In this document: positions 8,542 through 16,621 of the stretch, in pieces
How the letters are laid out: every line of letters begins with the position of its first letter
Numbering within the stretch: position 1 is the stretch's first letter
From: Porphyromonas sp.
Lineage (GTDB): Bacteria; Bacteroidota; Bacteroidia; Bacteroidales; Porphyromonadaceae
Direction of reading: 5' to 3'
Assembly: GCA_003640335.1 (NCBI GenBank)
Contig: RBKG01000163.1
Span: 1-16,621 of the forward strand
DNA: 16,621 nt
The notes under the pieces: model-generated
The model's input: only the letters and a program-made list of their open reading frames with translations
Databases searched by the model: none
Told to the model about the DNA's origin: nothing
Translations under genes and position numbers: made by a program

Positions 8542-10556
8542 AAACTTAATTTTTCAACAAATCGCTCTCTTGCTACACGATACTCCTCAAGCTGACCTTC
8601 TTTCCGTAATTCAGAAAGATTGATTAAATCAGACTCATCAATAGAGACCAAACTGCGTGCAATCTTCTCGCGTATAGACTGCGCTACCTCTGGAATGCTA
8701 TAGCGTGTATGAACAGCGATCTGAATTCCTTTATCATCTAAGAGTGCTGCAAATTGTATATTCCCGTCCTTGGGATTACTTAGATTACTTGCCAACTTAC
8801 CAAGGCGCTTAGCGCGTGAACAAATCTGATGATTTAACTCTGCATCATTTGTTGCAGCAACGATTAAATCATAACCATCTAAATCAGATTCTTCTACTTC
8901 TCGGCAAATCCAATTCAAATGACCACTTTGCTCATACTCTGATAATTCAGAACTAACATTTGGAGCAATAACCGTACATTGCACCCCAGCCTTTAATAGA
9001 GTAAGAGCCTTGCGTATAGCACCCTTACCTCCACCCACAATAAGAGCTTTTAGGGAAGAACTATCCAAGAACAATCCTAACCTATATGTTGGATTAAGTG
9101 CAATAGATTGATTTTCTTCTTCCGACTCAAATGCAGACTTAGAGTTCGTAGTAACACTTTTCTCGAAACCATAAGGCTGGCGAAGCTTTGCTTGCTTGAG
9201 TAGCTCTTTATCCGAATATAAATCATCTAAAAGTCCATCAAATATTTTTGAACCTGCATCCATCACAATAGCCCTATCTGCCCAATCGTAGGCCAAATTC
9301 ATATCATGCGTAGATAAAATCACAGTACAGCCAGCATCACAATAAGATGATGCCAAACGCATAACTTGCTCCGTATAATAGCAATCAAGACAAGCCGTAG
9401 GCTCATCCATAAGGATTACATCAGGTCTAAGAGCCATAATCGCAGCAATACTAACCCACTTCTTCTGCCCTTCACTAAGCAAATGAGGAGGCTTACTTCT
9501 AAGACTTTCTAGATGATACTCTGCAATTATCTCCTCTACACGGAGAGATACCTCTTCTTCAGAATAACCACTATTACGCAAGCCAAAAGCAATCTCATCT
9601 TCTACTGAAGGACAAAAAAGCTGATGATTAGCATTCTGCATAATTAGTGCTATACGCTCTCTTTGCCTTCTTAAATCTTTGGGATTACGATTGAGCTCTT
9701 GACCCTCAAGAATAAACAAACCACTTTGCTCACGATGAAGCCCTGCAAGCAACTTCATCAGCGTTGATTTTCCTGAACCATTGGCACCAAGCAATACTAT
9801 TCGCTCTCCTCGCTTAATATCTAGACTGACTTCGTTAAGAGCAATCTGAGTTTTATTATACGCAAATACTATTTTATCAAGACTGAGCAGAGTATCACCT
9901 TCTGTTTCTGTAGTTCTCACATCTGTATTTGTAGTTGAGTTATCACTTTCTTCAAAATGCCTCGTCAAAAGTCCTTCATACATATCCTCTGCCTCAGAGT
10001 GAGCAAGTATAAACGAACGAGATAAGAGCATACCTCCATGACGATAGCGTTCACGCCAAGTTCTGTAACCCAAACGAAGAAGTTGTGCATCCTTGATATA
10101 CTCACCTCTTTCTAAAAGCAAATGGATATAACGATAAGATAACTCCATTAAATCGACGAATAGCCCCGGAACGCGCCACAGACGAAGTATTTGACACAGT
10201 CGATAGATTGGAATTAAGTAGAGCATGATAGAAATCAGCAAACAAGAGGTAAGCGAACGTAACATTACAAGGCTAGCAAGTCTAATCCCTTCTTGCGTAA
10301 TCCCCCAACCTAAGAATTGAAAGAACGCCTCCTCCCCTATCCGCTCAAAAGCTAAAGGTAAAGCGCCTAGGAATACGAAAAACAAAAGAACAGCATAACG
10401 CTTGGCATTAGTTTGTATTTGCCCCCACCGCAATAAAAGTATTAACTCAAGCGCAAATGCTGATAGCAGAAAATAGATATTTCCTACTGATAAAAGCAAT
10501 ATAAAAACAAACAAACAAATACCTAAACGATAGCAATCGTCTCTTTCGCTCCTCAT
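8538..10556 (-). CDS. Three-domain fusion: CbiQ-like ECF transmembrane subunit + CbiO-like ATPase + precorrin-2 dehydrogenase (SirC/Met8/CysG-N)
   Basis: A single 672-codon frame holds three normally separate proteins. Residues 1-~205 resemble CbiQ/EcfT: hydrophobic segments at about 11-43, 53-70 and 91-119, then a charged coupling region ending LLTRHF (196-201), where family members usually have an A-R-G motif. Residues ~222-462 are an ABC ATPase of CbiO type: Walker A GANGSGKST (257-265), Q-loop Gln307, signature LSEGQ (360-364), Walker B ILMDEP (381-386) and H-loop His417. After a polar linker (~463-490), residues ~491-672 are a SirC-type domain with the NAD-binding motif ALIVGGGKGAIRKA (504-517) and VAATNDAELN (566-575). 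CbiQ and CbiO power cobalt/nickel uptake with a CbiM-type substrate subunit, which is absent here. SirC oxidises precorrin-2 to sirohydrochlorin and sometimes chelates metal. The ATG lies 16 bp after pth, with AAGGA 9 bp upstream of it. Domain calls are strong; metal identity and retained activity are inference. Confidence 0.88.
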   Translation of the reverse strand: MRSERDDCYRLGICLFVFILLLSVGNIYFLLSAFALELILLLRWGQIQTNAKRYAVLLFFVFLGALPLAFERIGEEAFFQFLGWGITQEGIRLASLVMLRSLTSCLLISIMLYLIPIYRLCQILRLWRVPGLFVDLMELSYRYIHLLLERGEYIKDAQLLRLGYRTWRERYRHGGMLLSRSFILAHSEAEDMYEGLLTRHFEESDNSTTNTDVRTTETEGDTLLSLDKIVFAYNKTQIALNEVSLDIKRGERIVLLGANGSGKSTLMKLLAGLHREQSGLFILEGQELNRNPKDLRRQRERIALIMQNANHQLFCPSVEDEIAFGLRNSGYSEEEVSLRVEEIIAEYHLESLRSKPPHLLSEGQKKWVSIAAIMALRPDVILMDEPTACLDCYYTEQVMRLASSYCDAGCTVILSTHDMNLAYDWADRAIVMDAGSKIFDGLLDDLYSDKELLKQAKLRQPYGFEKSVTTNSKSAFESEEENQSIALNPTYRLGLFLDSSSLKALIVGGGKGAIRKALTLLKAGVQCTVIAPNVSSELSEYEQSGHLNWICREVEESDLDGYDLIVAATNDAELNHQICSRAKRLGKLASNLSNPKDGNIQFAALLDDKGIQIAVHTRYSIPEVAQSIREKIARSLVSIDESDLINLSELRKEGQLEEYRVARERFVEKLSL

Positions 10557-10565
10557 ACCAATACG

Positions 10566-10570
10566 TCCTT
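10566..10570 (-). promoter_or_regulatory. Shine-Dalgarno-like AAGGA before the CbiQ-CbiO-SirC fusion gene
   Basis: On the minus strand AAGGA lies 9 nt before the ATG at 10556, inside the 16-bp gap after pth. It is a better ribosome-binding match than is seen in front of most genes here, and it supports this ATG over internal starts. Confidence 0.45.
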
Positions 10571-10572
10571 AT

Positions 10573-11130
10573 CTAATTATACTGGTTCATCGTACGAGCA
10601 AGACCAGCTAAAGCAAAACTCTTAATGATTTCACACGAACGGTCTAAGAGTTTAGGCATTTCTGTAACCTCATCACTGTTGAACTTTCCTAAAACGAAAT
10701 CGACTTGTCGCCCTTGAGGATAATCATTTCCTAAGCCAAAGCGCAAGCGTGGATACGCTTCACTCTTAAGCAACAGAGCTATATTCTTAAGGCCATTATG
10801 TCCAGCATCACTACCTTTAGGTTTAAGTCTTAAAGTACCAAAAGGTAGTGCCAAATCATCAACAACAACTAAAATACGCTCAATAGGAATAGACTCAACG
10901 CCCATCCAATAACGTACAGCCTCTCCACTCAAGTTCATATAGGTTGAAGGCTTAAGTAAAATCAACTCTGCATTTTTAACTCTAGCCTTAGCTATTGCCC
11001 CATAACGCTTAACCTCAAAACTAGCTCCTAATTCTGTCGCCAAATGGTCTACGACATCAAAGCCTATATTATGACGTGTATGCTCGTATTCAGAACCTAT
11101 ATTTCCTAATCCAACTATCAAATACTTCAT
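10573..11130 (-). CDS. pth: Peptidyl-tRNA hydrolase
   Basis: Pth cleaves the ester bond of peptidyl-tRNAs that fall off ribosomes, recycling tRNA in the cytosol. The 185-residue protein is of normal length. All active-site landmarks are present: Asn10 in GLGN, His20 in TRHN (the catalytic base), Asn66 in PSTYMNLSG (61-69), Asp91/Asp92 in [11 protein letters not shown] (88-98) and Asn112 in SDAGHNG (107-113). The start, [10 protein letters not shown], is the usual family N-terminus. It is the first gene of the close-packed run leading into the tetrapyrrole genes; the fusion gene follows after only 16 bp. Upstream is a 77-bp gap after the TPR gene with no convincing promoter, so it may share a transcript with that gene or use a promoter I cannot recognise. 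Confidence 0.97.
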   Translation of the reverse strand: MKYLIVGLGNIGSEYEHTRHNIGFDVVDHLATELGASFEVKRYGAIAKARVKNAELILLKPSTYMNLSGEAVRYWMGVESIPIERILVVVDDLALPFGTLRLKPKGSDAGHNGLKNIALLLKSEAYPRLRFGLGNDYPQGRQVDFVLGKFNSDEVTEMPKLLDRSCEIIKSFALAGLARTMNQYN

Positions 11131-11207
11131 ATTCTTATTTTACTTGTACTTTCTCTCAGCGATAAGTTATGTTCCTTACGCACGTAGAGAAGAACTACAT
11201 TTCAAAT

Positions 11208-13241
11208 TCACTGCATTCTTTTGATGATACTATATGCGTCAGAGATACCTAATTCGCCAGCCTTACTCAAGTCTTGCGTGCCTTCGAGAATCTTACCTTC
11301 GGCAAGCAATAAAAGACCTCTATTGTAATAAGCCTCTGCCAAACGAGGCTCAAGTTCAATTGCTCTTGTATAGTCATTGATTGCCTGAACTCGCTCCCCT
11401 GAATGGGCATAAAGGACTCCTCGATTATAATATACGTATGCAAAGTTAGGATTTATCATCTGTAATTGACCTAAATCCTGCAGAGCACTAGGCATAATTC
11501 CTAGTGTAGTCGGTTTATTTATTGTTACCGCCTGTCCTATCTTAGCCTCTGATGAGCGAAGGTCTAATCCTGTTTCCTTACCCTTCTGCTGAGCTTCCGT
11601 ATAGCGCATAGAAGCTATTGAACGCGCAAATAAAGCTAACTCATTACGCCCATCTAAAGTCAGAACTCTATTATAATCAAGTATAGCCTGTTCGTAATCT
11701 TGGAGCAGACTATGTATAATACCTCGTCTTAGATAATAGTTAGCTTGACCTTTCTTTTCGGGCTCTTTGAGTAATTCACTAAGTTCCGCAATCTGCTTTT
11801 CATTCAGAGCCTGAGGCTCAGACTGCAAACGAAGGATTGGATTTCCTTCTTGTTTGTTATACGTATCAATGCGCTCAGCGTAATAGTTAGCACGATTCAA
11901 AGGATTATGCGAACTATCTACCACGCTATAGAATGTTAGATAGAATATCGGCTTCTGTTCCACTGACACATGACGGTCTTGCACTCGACCTCTATCTCGT
12001 GAAGAGTAACGAGTATCAGGAGCTGAGCTCGGAAGCTCTTCTATAAGGAGAGCATACTTATCTATTGATTCATCTGTTTTCTGTTTGGTTTCCTTACGTA
12101 CATTGAGACGAGCTTGAGCCAAAGCTGATTGAGCGGTACGGGTATTTGATACTAATTCCCCAGCATGTCTGTAGTCAGCATCAGCTCCACGCCTATCCCC
12201 CATTTTAAAGCGCAAGATAGAACGCTGCATAAAGCCCTCAGAGAATGACGGATATTGTTTCAGCACAGCATTTAAGTCTTGCATAGCTTGCTGATAATTC
12301 ATACCTAAATCAATCGAAAGCAATGCCCTATTATATCGAGCAATATAGTTTGTAGGCTCTAAAAGCAAATAATGAGTCCAATCCTCTAGGGCTAGTCGCT
12401 TCTCTCCTACCTGTTGACGCAAAAGCGCTCTATTATGCAGAGCTGTCGTATGCTTTGCATTCAATTCTATTGCTTTAGCATAGTCTTGCAATGCTCCTTT
12501 GAGATTATTAGTTTGATAGCGCATAATAGCACGCTCGGCATACAAGTCAGCATTAGGCTCTAATTCTATCGCACGACCTAAATTATCAATTCCTACGAGC
12601 CATTCATTACGAGCTGCTGCGATTGAGGCTTTCAGTTTATATGGAATACTCATCGTAGGGTCTACATTGATAGCCTTCTCTATGTGCAACAAAGCCTGTG
12701 TCGTATCCGCAGCCTCTAAGGCTACACTTGCCTTCAAGGCATACGCTTCATTAAAGCGAGGATTATAAATAAGGAGTGTATCTATACTCCGATTAGCCTC
12801 TTTGAGACGTTTAGTTCTAAGTTCAGCGACAGCCTTATTAAAACGCATTTGACCATTATCGGGAGCAAGCGTTAGCCCTTGCTCATACGCTTTAATAGCT
12901 TCTTCAAATCTATTCGTATTCTGTAAAGCTATTCCCCGCACCAGATAAGTACGGCTTATGTAGGGGTTAAGCTCAATGCTCTTACCAGCATCAACCTCAG
13001 CTCCTACGTAGTCATCCAAACTAACCTTAGCTATAGCACGATACAGATAAGGCTCTGCTAGCCATGGGCGTGTAGCTATAACTTGATTGAAATATCCTAT
13101 TGACACAACATAATCATTGAAGTACAACGCATTGCGCCCAATAGATATAACATGATTAACATCTATCTGCGATAACCCCGAACTATTTACAACGAGGAAA
13201 GCACATAGTGGAAATAGAAAACGTTTAATAAGCCACTTCAT
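11208..13241 (-). CDS. Exported tetratricopeptide-repeat protein, function unknown
   Basis: The 677-residue protein starts with a signal peptide (MKWLIKRFLFPLCAFLVV, then SGLSQ), so it is probably periplasmic. About ten consecutive TPR units fill residues ~30-368. Typical A and B helix patterns are visible, for example RFEEAIKAYEQGLTLAPDNG (111-130) and NLKGALQDYAKAIELNAK (246-263). One or two more units lie at ~499-540 and two at ~602-668, ending in the common LSKAGELGISDAY. Two inserts break the superhelix: ~370-498 is charged and polar with a short aromatic stretch (PIFYLTFYSV, 431-440), and ~545-600 is a second non-TPR stretch. TPR arrays are protein-binding scaffolds; no catalytic domain is visible. 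The gene sits between the hairpin after lacZ and pth, and neither neighbour points to a pathway. The ATG at 13241 is chosen because it gives a complete signal peptide. Confidence 0.88.
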   Translation of the reverse strand: MKWLIKRFLFPLCAFLVVNSSGLSQIDVNHVISIGRNALYFNDYVVSIGYFNQVIATRPWLAEPYLYRAIAKVSLDDYVGAEVDAGKSIELNPYISRTYLVRGIALQNTNRFEEAIKAYEQGLTLAPDNGQMRFNKAVAELRTKRLKEANRSIDTLLIYNPRFNEAYALKASVALEAADTTQALLHIEKAINVDPTMSIPYKLKASIAAARNEWLVGIDNLGRAIELEPNADLYAERAIMRYQTNNLKGALQDYAKAIELNAKHTTALHNRALLRQQVGEKRLALEDWTHYLLLEPTNYIARYNRALLSIDLGMNYQQAMQDLNAVLKQYPSFSEGFMQRSILRFKMGDRRGADADYRHAGELVSNTRTAQSALAQARLNVRKETKQKTDESIDKYALLIEELPSSAPDTRYSSRDRGRVQDRHVSVEQKPIFYLTFYSVVDSSHNPLNRANYYAERIDTYNKQEGNPILRLQSEPQALNEKQIAELSELLKEPEKKGQANYYLRRGIIHSLLQDYEQAILDYNRVLTLDGRNELALFARSIASMRYTEAQQKGKETGLDLRSSEAKIGQAVTINKPTTLGIMPSALQDLGQLQMINPNFAYVYYNRGVLYAHSGERVQAINDYTRAIELEPRLAEAYYNRGLLLLAEGKILEGTQDLSKAGELGISDAYSIIKRMQ

Positions 13242-13301
13242 ACTAATTAGCTAACGCAGAGACTTGCTATTAAGTTTTATAATCTATAATAATACATCAT
13301 A

Positions 13302-13339
13302 TCCTCATCTAGCAAGCCTTACTACTTACTAGATGAGGA
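13302..13339 (-). terminator. Hairpin after the beta-galactosidase gene, probable terminator
   Basis: On the minus strand TCCTCATCTAGTAAG pairs with CTTGCTAGATGAGGA across an 8-nt loop. The stem is 15 bp with one G-U pair. It begins 26 nt after the lacZ stop and lies before the TPR gene. The sequence after it is A/T-rich but has no clean U-run, so termination strength is uncertain. The stem is nearly symmetric and could also act on the opposite strand. Confidence 0.6.
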
Positions 13340-13364
13340 ATCATTTATCAAAGCCTAAAAGCCT

Positions 13365-16466
<3,102 letters not shown>

Positions 16467-16469
16467 TTA

Positions 16470-16477
16470 CAAAGATA
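16470..16477 (-). promoter_or_regulatory. Candidate Bacteroidota -7 promoter element for the beta-galactosidase gene
   Basis: On the minus strand TATCTTTG matches the Bacteroidota -7 consensus TAnnTTTG exactly. It ends 42 nt before the ATG at 16427, predicting a leader of roughly 35 nt. No clear TTTG -33 element is seen about 20 bp further upstream, so this is a half-supported promoter. Confidence 0.5.
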
Positions 16478-16597
16478 ATGATTTGCCTAAAAGAAGTACT
16501 TTCTAAGAGAACAGCCTACACTCATAAAAAGACATATATCGGAGGACATAAATTCATTGTTGCGCATACTTAAGTTCAGCACTCGGCGTAGTTTTTG

Positions 16598-16617
16598 CAG
16601 ACTACACGTGTAGTCTG
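16598..16617. repeat. Perfect 20-bp palindrome at the right edge
   Basis: CAGACTACACGTGTAGTCTG reads identically on both strands; beyond it come a G-T mismatch and then a T-A pair. In RNA it would fold as an 8-bp stem with an ACGT loop. A run of five T precedes it on the plus strand, but none follows it on either strand, so it is a poor intrinsic terminator. It may be the end of a dispersed repeat, an operator or a cruciform site; the window stops too soon to tell. Confidence 0.6.
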
Positions 16618-16621
16618 TACA

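Noticed and set aside
11203..11210. TGAATTTG on the minus strand, a near match to the -7 promoter element ahead of pth.
   Set aside because: It misses the conserved A at position 2, overlaps the TPR stop codon, and has no -33 element at the right spacing.
16487..16621. A 44-codon minus-strand frame open to the right edge (ending CSLRKYFF), with an internal ATG at 16567.
   Set aside because: It runs through the palindrome, has no recognisable domain, and its start or upstream part lies outside the window. It is more likely repeat or leader sequence than a gene.

Overview
This window is a tightly packed stretch of a Bacteroidota chromosome. The likeliest origin is a Porphyromonas-like member of the Bacteroidales, but that placement is inference. 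Supporting signs are a secreted GH2 beta-galactosidase with the Bacteroidota-style promoter element TAnnTTTG in front of it, a very long Bacteroidota-type TamB, a TPR protein typical of the phylum, weak or absent Shine-Dalgarno sequences, and moderate-to-low GC. All eight protein genes lie on the minus strand, so they are transcribed from right to left. I see no rRNA, tRNA, CRISPR array, insertion sequence or phage gene.

Right part (about 11.2-16.6 kb): a promoter candidate leads into a signal-peptide-bearing beta-galactosidase (lacZ family). A 15-bp hairpin that probably terminates that transcript follows, then an exported protein made mostly of TPR repeats. The extreme right edge carries a perfect 20-bp palindrome that may be part of a dispersed repeat.

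Middle and left part (about 0-11.1 kb): an operon-like run of six genes with gaps or overlaps of -65 to +33 bp. In transcription order these are pth (peptidyl-tRNA hydrolase), a three-part fusion protein, hemA (glutamyl-tRNA reductase), hemC (porphobilinogen deaminase), a uroporphyrinogen-III methyltransferase/uroporphyrinogen-III synthase fusion, and tamB. The three-part fusion joins a CbiQ-type ECF transporter membrane subunit, a CbiO-type ATPase and a SirC/Met8-type precorrin-2 dehydrogenase.

Together, HemA, HemC, the HemD domain, the methyltransferase domain and the SirC domain cover the route from glutamyl-tRNA through uroporphyrinogen III and precorrin-2 to sirohydrochlorin. HemL and HemB are needed but are not in the window. 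No heme-branch gene (hemE or later) is present, so the cluster points to siroheme and/or cobalamin synthesis rather than heme. The most striking object is the 672-residue fusion. It puts the motor of a divalent-metal (cobalt/nickel-type) ECF transporter on the same polypeptide as the enzyme that makes the macrocycle into which cobalt or iron is inserted.
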